From the NCBI GenBank assembly GCA_022072055.1, contig JAJVIK010000020.1, positions 1-64,000 on the forward strand: DNA of 64,000 nt, written 5' to 3'. Origin of the DNA: a bacterium. Its GTDB lineage: Bacteria; Hinthialibacterota; Hinthialibacteria; OLB16. The notes beneath the pieces were generated by a model that saw only the letters and a program-made list of their open reading frames with translations, was not told the DNA's origin and did not search any database. This document shows positions 34,479 through 43,629 of this stretch, in pieces (the first letter of the stretch is position 1; each line of letters starts with the position of its first letter). The position numbers and the translations under genes are program-made.

Positions 34479-36059
34479 CTAATCCTTGGAAGAACCTCTG
34501 AGTTTGAACCGCGCCTTCGGATCCCGCTCAAGATCCTTTCGATGCTCATGGAGCAGAATTCCCCTATCGACAAGTGTCGAAAGGGCTCTCCTAGCAGTTT
34601 GCCAGGTCTTTCCTGTTAGTCGCTGGGCATCACTTACGCTGATCTCGCCGTGTTCGGCAACAAAATTGATGCAGCGCTTCTGGTCTTCCGTAAGAGTGTG
34701 CGCCAGCTGAGTTCCAAGAATCTCGGCAACATCCGAATCGACCCAGACTTTTCGCTGTTTGATGTTATTTCGAAGGGTCACCCTCACGATGGCAAAACCG
34801 GTCTCATCCTGCTTGAACTCCGGCTCAGGTAGTTCGAGCCGCCGCATTTCCTCCCGAATTCGCCTTGTTCCTTCATGAGCGCACTTGACGAACTTGAGGT
34901 AATACATCGCATCCATCAGGTACGGATTCCGAGGGGCGTGCACGTCATAGATATTCTTTGGATTCACGAACGGCGGAAATGCCCCCGGACTTTCCACTAT
35001 AAGTTTATCGTCGAACATCTTAACAAAAATCGGCATGTTACTCATACCGTTGCCATATGCCCTGTGGGCACATGCGTTGACAATCGCCTCATACCAGGTG
35101 AAGTCGGGATACTCCGGGGAGGTAAAGAACTTGCCTCCCGCTCCCAAACGCGAGAAGCTCCGAAGTTGGGACTTAAGGGTCACCGCGACACGCTGTATTT
35201 GTTCGGGGATCGTGCCATCCACAAACTCATCTTTCACCGCATTCCATTCTCCGCCCACTCGCTCTTGCTCCCCTTCAAATCGCAGGAAACGAATGCGGCA
35301 TCCGGGCAAGACCGCCCTTGGATCGCGCGCAAACAGTAGGGCGCAAGCCATGTTGGCAATAAAGGCGTTAGCCCTCCGAGTCCCCAAGTGCATTAGCTCG
35401 AGGATATCGGGCGCTTCATGCGAGGAACTCCAGCCTTTCCTCTCGCGGACAGACTCCACGAACTCACGGATTGACTCCTGGTGGAAGTCTTGTGGATAAG
35501 TGAGACCGCATGGCTCAGTCTCAAATCGAATCTCTCCCTTGTCAGTTTGCAGCTGCCGGATCTCTTCGGGGGACCCAAGCTCCATTTTCGAATCGCCACG
35601 ACGTATGAAAGCACGACCATCGACGGTGCGAACGACCTTTGAAGAGTGATACTTGACACGGAAAACGAGCACAAAATCGAGTTTCCCATCGTGGTCTCTG
35701 TGAACTTGAACCTGCTTGACCGCAACCTGAGCGTCTGGGCAATAGGTGGCTCCCGCTTTCTCGATTTGGTTTACCCTATCCTGGCCGGCGCGCGAACAAC
35801 CTTCAATGGTGGCATCGTTCCTGATGCCCACGACGATGACTCCACCTTCGGGTGACGTGTTGGCCCACATGGAGAAGTACTCTCCCAATGCCTTCCCGTG
35901 GACACCTATTGACTTCTTCTCAAGACGCCGATCTTCACCCAGCCTGCGGAGGAGCTCCTCGTCCGCCTTGCCGTAAATCTCGTCACAAGTCAGCAGCGCA
36001 TCAGGTCGATCTTCAAAATCAAACTGCAGCTGCATTCGCTCGGGTTCAAGTGGCGGCAT
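34479..36059 (-). CDS. AlbA_2 (Schlafen-type) putative ATPase/DNA-binding protein
   Basis: 526 residues from ATG 36059. An AlbA_2 domain (about residues 40-170) has LEKKSIG..., WANTSPEGGVIVVGI and RAFIRRGDSKMELGSPEEI. A HATPase_c_4-like region (about 300-420) has WYEAIVNACAHRAY and VESPGAFP. The last 70 residues form a winged helix (LTEDQKRCINFVAEHGEIS, then AQRLTGKTWQTARR). Such proteins are common accessory regulators or defence-associated genes. The gene is less G+C-rich than its neighbours and lies between ftsZ and the prepilin gene, suggesting insertion. A perfect palindrome lies 24 bp upstream. Confidence 0.82.
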   Translation of the reverse strand: MPPLEPERMQLQFDFEDRPDALLTCDEIYGKADEELLRRLGEDRRLEKKSIGVHGKALGEYFSMWANTSPEGGVIVVGIRNDATIEGCSRAGQDRVNQIEKAGATYCPDAQVAVKQVQVHRDHDGKLDFVLVFRVKYHSSKVVRTVDGRAFIRRGDSKMELGSPEEIRQLQTDKGEIRFETEPCGLTYPQDFHQESIREFVESVRERKGWSSSHEAPDILELMHLGTRRANAFIANMACALLFARDPRAVLPGCRIRFLRFEGEQERVGGEWNAVKDEFVDGTIPEQIQRVAVTLKSQLRSFSRLGAGGKFFTSPEYPDFTWYEAIVNACAHRAYGNGMSNMPIFVKMFDDKLIVESPGAFPPFVNPKNIYDVHAPRNPYLMDAMYYLKFVKCAHEGTRRIREEMRRLELPEPEFKQDETGFAIVRVTLRNNIKQRKVWVDSDVAEILGTQLAHTLTEDQKRCINFVAEHGEISVSDAQRLTGKTWQTARRALSTLVDRGILLHEHRKDLERDPKARFKLRGSSKD

Positions 36060-36082
36060 CGAGTTCAAAGACCTTCCTGCTA

Positions 36083-36103
36083 GACAAGATACAGTATCTT
36101 GTC
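36083..36103. promoter_or_regulatory. Perfect operator-like palindrome upstream of the AlbA_2 gene
   Basis: Arms GACAAGATAC and GTATCTTGTC pair perfectly around a single central base, 24 bp upstream of the ATG at 36059. An odd-centred 21-bp dyad at this distance is a likely repressor site overlapping the promoter. The winged helix of the downstream protein makes autoregulation plausible. Confidence 0.55.
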
Positions 36104-36206
36104 CCGAGTATCATCCCGGACGGCGACCTGGTGTCTGCCAGGACTGCCAAACTGCCCTCATCGAGAAGCTCGCATGTGTCGGTCAATCCCGCCAACCGGT
36201 AGGTAC

Positions 36207-36241
36207 CCCTCCCTCCCCTCATCCCTTGAGGGGAGGGAGGG
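36207..36241. terminator. Terminator hairpin at the end of the dcw cluster
   Basis: A perfect 15-bp G/C-rich stem with a 5-base loop, directly downstream of ftsZ. TTT follows only on the plus strand, so on the dcw (minus) strand it lacks a U-run and may act as a transcript stabiliser or a factor-assisted terminator. Confidence 0.55.
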
Positions 36242-36255
36242 TTTCAGGCACTCAA

Positions 36256-37470
36256 TTACAGGCCGCCGCCGCTGCCGAAGATCGCGGGCAGGATATCCGA
36301 CCCGCGTCCCACTCGGCCTCGACGGAAGTCGCGCGCCGGCTCCTTCTCCGGGGCCGCCGCGACCGGCTCCAGCTCGCGGTCACTGTCATCGACATAACCG
36401 CGCGCCTTCTCCGACTTGGCCAGATAGGCCGGGCGCTCGTAGCCAAGGTCATCCCCGGAATACGAGCGGGTCTGCTCGCGCGCCGGTTCGGACAGGTCCT
36501 TCTCCCGCGAATCGCGGTCGAACCCGGTCGCCAGGATGGTCACATGCATCCGGTTGGTCAGGTTCTCCTCCAGCACCACACCGAAGATGATGTTGGCGTC
36601 CGGATCGGCCTTGGGATGAATCTGCTCCTCGATGGCGCGATTGAGCTCGTGCAGGGTCACGTCATAACCGGTGGTCACATTGATCAGCAGCCCCTTGGCC
36701 CCTTCGATCACAACCTCCTCCATGAGCGGGTTGGAGGAGGCCTGCTGGAAGGCCATCAGGGCCCGATCCGGACCCTCGCCGTGCCCCACGCCCATCACCG
36801 CGCCGCCCTGCTGGTTCATAATTGCGCGGATGTCGGCGAAGTCGGCGTTGATCTGGCCCGGCTTGGTGATCAGGTCGGCGATGGATTGCACGCACTGCAT
36901 CAGCATGCTGTCCGAGATCTTGAAGGCCTCGACCAGCGTGGTGCGGTCGTCCACGAGGGTCAGCAGGCGCTGGTTCGGGATGGTGATGAGCGTGTCCACC
37001 TTCTCCCGGAGCTCGCGCTGCCCGCGCTCGGCGATGCGATGCCGCACGCTCCCCTCGAAGTCGAAGGGCTTGGTGCACAGCGCGACCACCAGCGCGCCCA
37101 TCTCGCGGGCGACATCGGCGATCACCGGCGAGGCGCCGGTGCCGGTCCCGCCCCCCAGCCCGCAACAGATGAAGACCAGGTCGGCGCCTTCGAGGGTCTC
37201 CGCGATGAGCGCGCGGTCCTCCTCGGCGGCTTGCTCTCCCAGCAGCGGGTTGGCCCCGGTCCCCAATCCTTGGGTGACCTTGGCGCCGATGTGGAGGGTC
37301 CGCTCGGTTTGGGTGGAGGCGAGCGACTGCACGTCGGTGTTCACCGCCACGAACTCGACCCCCTTGAGCGAGGTCGATTCCATGCTTTCCACTGCGTTCG
37401 TGCCGGCGCCCCCCACGCCGACCACCACGATCCTCGGTTTGTTCACTGGTTCATCCAACATGTAGATCAT
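36256..37470 (-). CDS. ftsZ: Cell division protein FtsZ
   Basis: 404 residues; ATG preceded by GGAGGAAGGAGA. A tubulin-like GTPase that forms the Z ring. The GTP-binding signature GGGTGTGASPV, the T3 region and the synergy loop NADFADIRAIM are intact. After the core (about residue 325) comes a charged linker of about 65 residues, then the conserved C-terminal peptide in the divergent form SDILPAIFG with a Gly-rich end. That peptide normally docks to FtsA, also encoded here. It is the last gene of the cluster. Confidence 0.97.
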   Translation of the reverse strand: MIYMLDEPVNKPRIVVVGVGGAGTNAVESMESTSLKGVEFVAVNTDVQSLASTQTERTLHIGAKVTQGLGTGANPLLGEQAAEEDRALIAETLEGADLVFICCGLGGGTGTGASPVIADVAREMGALVVALCTKPFDFEGSVRHRIAERGQRELREKVDTLITIPNQRLLTLVDDRTTLVEAFKISDSMLMQCVQSIADLITKPGQINADFADIRAIMNQQGGAVMGVGHGEGPDRALMAFQQASSNPLMEEVVIEGAKGLLINVTTGYDVTLHELNRAIEEQIHPKADPDANIIFGVVLEENLTNRMHVTILATGFDRDSREKDLSEPAREQTRSYSGDDLGYERPAYLAKSEKARGYVDDSDRELEPVAAAPEKEPARDFRRGRVGRGSDILPAIFGSGGGL

Positions 37471-37606
37471 TCTCCTTCCTCCTTCAATTTCGAACGTCCC
37501 CTAACGCTTGACTTCGTTTCAATCCCCCTCGGTTCGAGTCCTCTTGTTGTTTCCATTCCTCCCATAAGCCTTATCTCCCCTCATGCTTTCCCCGGCCATG
37601 CGCGGC

Positions 37607-38833
37607 CTAGAAATACTTCGACAGGAAGTTGGTGAACCTCCTGACAACCTTTGGAATCCCGCGCCCGACCTCGGCCTGAAGCCTGCGGCGCTCCTTGAGG
37701 GCGTACTGGAGCATGCCGATGGCGGTGGCGCAGGTGGGGCTTTTGACAATGTCGGTGAATCCGGTGACCCCGCCCGGGATGCCGAGCCCGGTGTCGACTC
37801 CCAGTTCCTTCTGGAACTTCTCGGCAAGCCCTCCGAGCAGCGAGGAGCCGCCGGTGAGCACGATCCCCGCGACCAGGTCCTCGCGCGGGAGCGCCTGGTC
37901 GATGGTTCGCTCGACCTGCTGAATGATCTGCTCGACCCGGGCCTCGATCACAAAATTGAGGTCGGAGCGTGGAACCTGCCTGGGCGGGCGCGGGCGAATC
38001 CTTTGCACCTCGATGGTCTCGGCCTCATCCGCGGGTTGGGTCAGGGCCCAGCCAAAGCTGCGCTTGAGCGCCTCGGCGTGCTCCACCGGAGCGGCGAAAT
38101 AGGCGGCGATGTCACGGGTGATCAGGTCGCCGCCGATCAACACAATCTTGCTCTGGAGGATGTGACCATCCCTGTAAATGGCGATGTCGGTGGTTCCGCC
38201 GCCGATGTCCACCATGGCGACGCCGGCCATCATCTCCGCCGGGGAGAGCACCGACATGGAGGAGGCGATGGGTTGAAGGATGACCCCCTCGATCCGAAAC
38301 CCGGCGGCCTGGGCGGCGCGCTCGATGTTGGCGATGTCGTTCTTGCGCCCGCAGACCAGGTGAACATCCACCTCAAGCAGGTTCCCGACCATCCCCTCGG
38401 GGTCGCGCACCCCGGTGCGGTCATCCACCCGGAACCCGCGCGGGATGACATGCAGGACCTGCATTTCGGGCGGGATCTTCATGTCCACCGCCGCTCGAAT
38501 CGCGGACTTCATGTCGGCCTTTGTGATCCCACGCTGACCCTGGAGGACCGCGACCGAGCCGCGACTGTTGTAGCTCTGAATGAAGCTCGCGGCAATGCCC
38601 ACCCAGGCGCGGGACACCTCGACCCCGGCGGTGGCGAGCGCCTTTTGCGCGGCGGCTTCGATGGACCGGGTGGTTCGCTCCAGATCGATCACGGCCCCGT
38701 TCTGCATCCCCTCGGAGGGGTGGGTCCCGATTCCGATCACCTCGAGGTCATCCCCCGCGATGACGCGCGCGATGACCGCGCAGACCTTGGTGGTGCCCAG
38801 GTCTATCGCCAGCAAGTGTTCGTCGGCCTGCAT
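37607..38833 (-). CDS. ftsA: Cell division protein FtsA
   Basis: 408 residues; ATG behind GGGGAGA. An actin-like ATPase tethering FtsZ to the membrane. Phosphate-binding LAIDLGTTKVCAVIA, the VDIGGGTTDIAI motif and IVLTGGSSLLGG are in place. The extreme C-terminus VVRRFTNFLSKYF is the expected amphipathic membrane-targeting helix. 136 bp separate it from ftsZ and 73 bp from ftsQ, the largest gaps in the distal part of the cluster. Confidence 0.96.
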   Translation of the reverse strand: MQADEHLLAIDLGTTKVCAVIARVIAGDDLEVIGIGTHPSEGMQNGAVIDLERTTRSIEAAAQKALATAGVEVSRAWVGIAASFIQSYNSRGSVAVLQGQRGITKADMKSAIRAAVDMKIPPEMQVLHVIPRGFRVDDRTGVRDPEGMVGNLLEVDVHLVCGRKNDIANIERAAQAAGFRIEGVILQPIASSMSVLSPAEMMAGVAMVDIGGGTTDIAIYRDGHILQSKIVLIGGDLITRDIAAYFAAPVEHAEALKRSFGWALTQPADEAETIEVQRIRPRPPRQVPRSDLNFVIEARVEQIIQQVERTIDQALPREDLVAGIVLTGGSSLLGGLAEKFQKELGVDTGLGIPGGVTGFTDIVKSPTCATAIGMLQYALKERRRLQAEVGRGIPKVVRRFTNFLSKYF

Positions 38834-38906
38834 CTCATTCTCCCCACATCAGACTTAATCCAAAGCATCCCTGTTCCCCTCACAGGGAACGCTGTTCAAA
38901 CAACCC

Positions 38907-39815
38907 TCAAACCGGTCCTTGCTTCTCGCGCGATGGCGAGCGCCTCGCCACCTTTTCGACCCATGCGACCGGGTCCAGGTGGCGTGGGCGAATCAGAATC
39001 CCCTGCTCATCGAAGCGCAGGTCCACATACGCCACCTCGATTTGCTCCTTGGACAGGAAGCGCAGGACCGGCTCGATCCGCCCGATGCGCTCCACGAAAT
39101 GACGGTCCCCGAGAATGATCTCGGCATTCATCGAGCGTCGTTTCAGGACCCACCCGCGGGCATCCCGCGAGGCGCGGATCTCCAAGAGGTCGCGGGTCCA
39201 TTCCTCCTCGCGGGCGAGCGCGAGTCCCAAGGCCCGCAGGACTTCGGGGGCGCGCTCTTCCTCAATCCGCTCGCCGGCTTTCCAGCCGGACCGTGAAAGA
39301 CCGGCGAGGACCGGAAACGGCGCGGGGCGCGCGTCCCGGCTCTCGGAGTCCCCGGGCGGAGGGGCCACCTCCTCGGCATCCGCGATCAGATAGCCCTCAT
39401 CATCCACCGCGAAGCGTCGGCCACTGCGAGCATCCTCGCAGATTGCGAGGGGGGCGCGCTCCTCGATCGTGATCGAGAGGGTCTGCGGGAGCAGCCGCCG
39501 GACCTCCACGCTCTTGATCGGCGGAAGGTCGGCGAGCCGGGCCTTGAGCGCCTCCGGATCGACTTGCCAGAGGCGGACCACCGCGGGGATGTCGAGCCTT
39601 TCCAGGATTTCATCCTCGCTCACCAGGCAGTTCCCCTCGACTTCCACGTCCCGGATCATGAAAAGGTCCGAGCGCAGGACATAATCGGCCAGGTCGAGCG
39701 CGGCGTAGCCCAAGACCGCGAGCGCGACCAGCGCCAAGGTCCAGCGCCGGGCACGTCGCAGGGTGTCGCGCCAGCCCGGTTTGCTTTCCGATTGTTGTTT
39801 GCGTTTCCTTGCCAT
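38907..39815 (-). CDS. ftsQ: Cell division protein FtsQ (POTRA domain)
   Basis: 302 residues: basic cytoplasmic N-terminus, one membrane helix (about 28-48), POTRA domain (about 52-125, IRDVEVEGNCLVSEDEIL) and a beta domain. Part of the FtsQLB divisome regulator. An insertion of some 45 residues, Ala/Pro/Glu-rich (about 135-180), follows the POTRA domain. It starts 6 bp after the murC stop. Confidence 0.9.
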   Translation of the reverse strand: MARKRKQQSESKPGWRDTLRRARRWTLALVALAVLGYAALDLADYVLRSDLFMIRDVEVEGNCLVSEDEILERLDIPAVVRLWQVDPEALKARLADLPPIKSVEVRRLLPQTLSITIEERAPLAICEDARSGRRFAVDDEGYLIADAEEVAPPPGDSESRDARPAPFPVLAGLSRSGWKAGERIEEERAPEVLRALGLALAREEEWTRDLLEIRASRDARGWVLKRRSMNAEIILGDRHFVERIGRIEPVLRFLSKEQIEVAYVDLRFDEQGILIRPRHLDPVAWVEKVARRSPSREKQGPV

Positions 39816-39821
39816 TTTGTC

Positions 39822-41264
39822 TCAGATTCCCCGCTCCAGCAGGCGATAGGCCACACGGTTAATGTCCCCCGCGCCGAGAAAAAGGACCGTGTCTCCCGCT
39901 TGGACCTGCTCGCGCAGCGCCTCCTCGACATCCCCCAGAGTGGGAGCGTAAACCACGCTCGCCACCCCATGGATGCGTGAAAGCAAGCGCTTCGCGGTGA
40001 CCCCTTCGCGCGGCTCCTCGCCCGCCGAATAAATCTCCGAGAGGATCAGGAGATCGACGCCCCCGAAAGCTCCCGCGAACTCATCGAAGAGCTGGTCGGT
40101 GCGGCTGTATCGGTGAGGCTGGAAAACCACAAGGCAACGCCCCTCGGAGTACTGCCGGAGCGCCCGCAGCGTGGCCTCGATCTCGGTGGGATGGTGACCG
40201 TAATCGTCGATCAGGGTGGCCCCGCGCCAATCGCCGAGAACCTCGAAGCGACGGCGCGTTCCGTGGTACTCCGCGAGGCCTTTGAGCAGACTGTCGGCGG
40301 AAAGGCCGAGGGATAGCCCCGCCGCGAAGGCGCCCAAGGCGTTGAGCAGCATGTGCATCCCGGGGACCCGGATTTCCAATCGCGCGGCGGGTTTGCCGTG
40401 AATCAGGACTCGGCAGGCCGATCTGTCGCGCGCCAGATCGATTTCGACCCCTCGAATGTCGCCCGCCTCGGAGAAGCCATAGGGGACAAAATCAGTCCCG
40501 AAATTCCGCCGGGCGAGCGCGTACAGGTTGGGGCAATCCGCGCAAAGAATCCGCCGCTCGGGAGCCTCCACGCATCCGATGAAATCGCGAAAGGCCTCGC
40601 GCAGGGAAAGGATGTCGCCGTAATGCTCCAAGTGGTCATCCTCGACATTGGTGACAATCGCGAGGTGGGGATCGAGTTCGAGGAACGAGCCGTCGCTCTC
40701 ATCGGTCTCCGCCACACAATACCGATCGCTTCCCAGGAGCGCGTTTCCGCCGATGTTCGGCAGCTCGCCGCCCAGCAGGATCGTGGGATCCAGTCCCGCC
40801 GCGCGAACCGCCAGCGAAAGCATGGCGCTGGTGGTGGTTTTCCCGTGCGTTCCGGCGACTCCGAGGAGCGCCAGGTCGCGGGTGAGGTGGGCGAGCAGCG
40901 ATCCACGTCGAATGGCGGGGATTCCCAGCTCGGCCGCGCGAAGGCGCTCCGGGTGTTCGGCCCTCACCGCGCTTGAATAGACCACCAGGTCGCTGCCCAC
41001 CACAAGGTCCGGTTGCGCTCCCACGCGGATGGTGGCGCCGCCCTCGGAGAGCAGCTCGGTCTGACGGTTCAAGCGGGCATCCGCGCCGGTGACCCGGCAG
41101 CCGCGCTCCAGGCACACTCGGGCCAGCCCACTCATGCCGATTCCGCCGACCCCGATGAAATGGATCGACACTCCCGGACCGATCACCGGGATTCCAGGTT
41201 CGAGTTCATGTTTTCTCATGATGGCATCCGTTCGGTCCGCCCATCCCACCGCCGCTCCGTTCAT
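39822..41264 (-). CDS. murC: UDP-N-acetylmuramate-L-alanine ligase
   Basis: 480 residues, ATG overlapping the murG stop (ATGA), ribosome-binding site GGGGGAGG. It adds the first amino acid of the peptide stem. Visible are the Rossmann motif HFIGVGGIGMSGLA, the P-loop GTHGKTTTSAM, and the central DESDGSFLEL and HxxH-type DDHLEHYGD regions. About 15 residues precede the usual family start. Neither murB nor ddl follows. Confidence 0.96.
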   Translation of the reverse strand: MNGAAVGWADRTDAIMRKHELEPGIPVIGPGVSIHFIGVGGIGMSGLARVCLERGCRVTGADARLNRQTELLSEGGATIRVGAQPDLVVGSDLVVYSSAVRAEHPERLRAAELGIPAIRRGSLLAHLTRDLALLGVAGTHGKTTTSAMLSLAVRAAGLDPTILLGGELPNIGGNALLGSDRYCVAETDESDGSFLELDPHLAIVTNVEDDHLEHYGDILSLREAFRDFIGCVEAPERRILCADCPNLYALARRNFGTDFVPYGFSEAGDIRGVEIDLARDRSACRVLIHGKPAARLEIRVPGMHMLLNALGAFAAGLSLGLSADSLLKGLAEYHGTRRRFEVLGDWRGATLIDDYGHHPTEIEATLRALRQYSEGRCLVVFQPHRYSRTDQLFDEFAGAFGGVDLLILSEIYSAGEEPREGVTAKRLLSRIHGVASVVYAPTLGDVEEALREQVQAGDTVLFLGAGDINRVAYRLLERGI

Positions 41265-42331
41265 GGTTTCCTCCCCCGCGCAATTTCATCGATGGCACTC
41301 ACAATCCGCCCGACCGGGTCGGCCCCGTTCTGTACGATCCCAGTCAGAGGCTGCTTCTGGGCAAGTTCCATCACGGCCCGATCCAGGCTCGAAACATCCA
41401 GTTGGTCTTCCGCTAGCAGGATTCCGGCGTGCGCCTTGAGAAACTCCTCCGCGTTGAGACGCTGGTGGTCCTGTGTGGCCGAGGGGAACGGCACCAGCAC
41501 CGCGGGCTTGCCGACCGCCTCCAGTTCCGCGCATGAAACGGCTCCGCTCCGCGCCACCACGACATCCGCGCAGGCGTAAGCCTTTCCCATCTCGTGCAGA
41601 TGAGCCACAGGGACCAGGTTGTTGCTTGCCCCGCGCTGTTGCACCCATTCAAGGTTGGCGCGCCCGGTCTGGAGCAGAATCTGCCAATCAGGACGGTTCG
41701 CGTTCCAGTTCCGCGCGAGTTCAAGGCCGACCGTGCAAAGCGACCTCGCGCCCTGGCTCCCGCCGAAGATGAAAAGGGTCTTTCGCGAGGGAGAAAGCCC
41801 CAAGTCGAGGTACCACTCTTCGCGACGATCGAGGACAATGCCCGGCCTGAGCGGCATCCCAACCACGCGCGCGCGCCCCTCGATTCCCTTCCCAGCGAGC
41901 GGCTTGGCGAGCAGGACCATCGCCACCTTGCGGGCATAGGCGCGAACCACCAGACCGGGGACCACATTCTGCTCATGGACCAGCACCGGCAACCGGAGCG
42001 AGAGCGCGGCCGAGATCGCGGGGGCGCTCACATAGCTCCCCAGGGCAAACAAGACCTCCGCCCGGATTCTCTGAAGGATCTCCCGCGCCAGGCGGCGTCC
42101 CCGAACAAAGCAGATCAGGGCGCGCACATTCTCCCAGGACCATCGGCGCTTCAGCCCCAAGAGACGAATGGGGCTGAAATCGGCCCCCAAGGCCCTTGCC
42201 TCGGACTCCTCCAGGCTGTCGGGTCTTCCGATCCAATGGACCTGATCCCCGCGCGCGAGCAGAGCCGTGGCCACCGCCACCGCGGGATAGACATGTCCGC
42301 CGGTTCCGCCCGCCGTGATGGCCACTCTCAT
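41261..42331 (-). CDS. murG: MurG glycosyltransferase (lipid II synthesis)
   Basis: 356 residues, starting in an ATGA overlap with ftsW and ending in an ATGA overlap with murC. It transfers GlcNAc to lipid I. N-terminal AGGTGGHVYPA, HEQNVVPGL, FGGSQGA and the UDP-binding C-terminal region (ARSGAVSCAEL, PFPSATQDHQRLNAE) are present. The same frame stays open far upstream through ftsW, but those codons are not MurG-like; the start at 42331 is set by homology and the overlap. Confidence 0.96.
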   Translation of the reverse strand: MRVAITAGGTGGHVYPAVAVATALLARGDQVHWIGRPDSLEESEARALGADFSPIRLLGLKRRWSWENVRALICFVRGRRLAREILQRIRAEVLFALGSYVSAPAISAALSLRLPVLVHEQNVVPGLVVRAYARKVAMVLLAKPLAGKGIEGRARVVGMPLRPGIVLDRREEWYLDLGLSPSRKTLFIFGGSQGARSLCTVGLELARNWNANRPDWQILLQTGRANLEWVQQRGASNNLVPVAHLHEMGKAYACADVVVARSGAVSCAELEAVGKPAVLVPFPSATQDHQRLNAEEFLKAHAGILLAEDQLDVSSLDRAVMELAQKQPLTGIVQNGADPVGRIVSAIDEIARGRKP

Positions 42332-43629
42332 AGCACCATCCTCCCCCCGCCGAAGGGTTCGGGTTTCACTCGGTTGACTCCACGCAGCAGGTGGTTGTGG
42401 GTGGACATGCTGATGTTGATCAGGATTCCCATCGCGATCATGGTCCAGGTGAGGGATGAACCCCCATACGAAACCAATGGGAGAGTGAATCCGGTGGTGG
42501 GCGCGAGGCCGGTGACAATCGCCATGTTCAGAAAGGCCTGGGCGCCGATCAGAATGGTGATTCCGAGCGCGAGGAAGGTCCCGAAGGGGTCGGTGCAACC
42601 GGCGGCCACCTTGAGGCCGAGCAGGACCAGCGCGAGGTACCCGGCCACGAGCAGGGAGGTGGTGATGAAGCCCAGCTCCTCTCCCACGACCGCGAAGATG
42701 AAATCGTTGTGGGCACCGAACAGGTACGCCGAAAGCGCGGCATCTCCATCCCCCAACCCCTTTCCGAGGAAACCGCCCCTCGAAAACGCCTCCTTGGCGT
42801 GGAGCATCTGGAAGGAATCTTCGGTGAAATAGTGAATGATGCGACTGCGCGCCTCCTCGCTGGTGGCCACGACCGCGCCGATCGCGGCTGTGGAAAGCCC
42901 GCCGAGCAGCAACACCTGGGCAAGACCTCCCGCCGCCAGGAGCCAGAGCAGTAGCAGAGACAGACACAGGTGAACCGCCACGCCCTTGTCCGACTCGCAC
43001 AGAATCAAGCCTACCGAAAGCGCCAAGACCGGCAGAGCCGGCAGGGTCGAGACCAGGGTCAGGCTGCCCTTCTGAACCCTTCGCGCGAGGTACCAGGAGG
43101 AAAACAGGATCAAGCCGATCTTCGCGGTTTCCGATGGTTGAAGGCGGAATTTCAGAATCTCGAGCCAGCTCCGCGACCCGTTGATGAGGCGCGATTGAAC
43201 CGGAAGCCCGGTGTTCGCGGGGATGATGAACAGGGCGGCCTGAAGCCCGAGCACCAGAAGCATCAGCCAACCGATGCGCTTGCCCCACAGGGGATAATCC
43301 ACCGAGGCCGCGAAGGCCAACGCGACAAAACCGAGCAGCACCCACACGATCTGCTTCAGGAAGGTGTTGAGCATGCTGGCGCGGCGAATCGCATCCTGTT
43401 CGCGCAGGGTGTCAATGGACTCGTTGGGATCGGAGGCCCCGGAGTGGCCCGGGCGTTCGGTGGCTCGAACCACGGCCAGTTCGACCGCCTCCTCCCATTT
43501 CTTCTGGCTGTCGCGCCGATAGTCGCGGAAGGCGCTGCTGGAGTAGACCATGACCAGGCCGAATAGGACTAGGAGAGTGGTCAGGCAAAAGAGCATGTGC
43601 GGAACCATCCGGTCAATCCAGCGGATCAT
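42328..43629 (-). CDS. ftsW: Peptidoglycan polymerase FtsW (SEDS family)
   Basis: 433 residues, about ten membrane helices. Conserved SEDS features are present: LQPSETAKIGLI, GLGDGDAALSAYLFGAHNDF with the catalytic Asp region, EELGF, and the final SYGGSSL. It works with FtsI to make septal wall. Unusual is a hydrophilic stretch of some 55 residues (about 33-88, including RRDSQKKWEEAVEL and NESIDTLREQDA) between helix 1 and helix 2, where the loop is normally short. Start and stop both overlap neighbours by ATGA. Confidence 0.94.
   Translation of the reverse strand: MIRWIDRMVPHMLFCLTTLLVLFGLVMVYSSSAFRDYRRDSQKKWEEAVELAVVRATERPGHSGASDPNESIDTLREQDAIRRASMLNTFLKQIVWVLLGFVALAFAASVDYPLWGKRIGWLMLLVLGLQAALFIIPANTGLPVQSRLINGSRSWLEILKFRLQPSETAKIGLILFSSWYLARRVQKGSLTLVSTLPALPVLALSVGLILCESDKGVAVHLCLSLLLLWLLAAGGLAQVLLLGGLSTAAIGAVVATSEEARSRIIHYFTEDSFQMLHAKEAFSRGGFLGKGLGDGDAALSAYLFGAHNDFIFAVVGEELGFITTSLLVAGYLALVLLGLKVAAGCTDPFGTFLALGITILIGAQAFLNMAIVTGLAPTTGFTLPLVSYGGSSLTWTMIAMGILINISMSTHNHLLRGVNRVKPEPFGGGRMVL

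Noticed and set aside
37521-37560. GGTTCGAGTCC, a tRNA T-arm-like sequence in the ftsZ-ftsA gap
   Set aside because: No acceptor, D or anticodon stems can be formed around it on either strand.
36226-37635. 469-codon open frame on the plus strand opposite ftsZ
   Set aside because: Antisense shadow of ftsZ. No motif and implausible composition; similar shadows lie opposite ftsA, murE and ftsI.
42332-43345. N-terminal extension of the murG frame by some 340 codons through ftsW
   Set aside because: The extension is an out-of-frame reading of ftsW. MurG homology starts exactly at the ATGA overlap at 42331.
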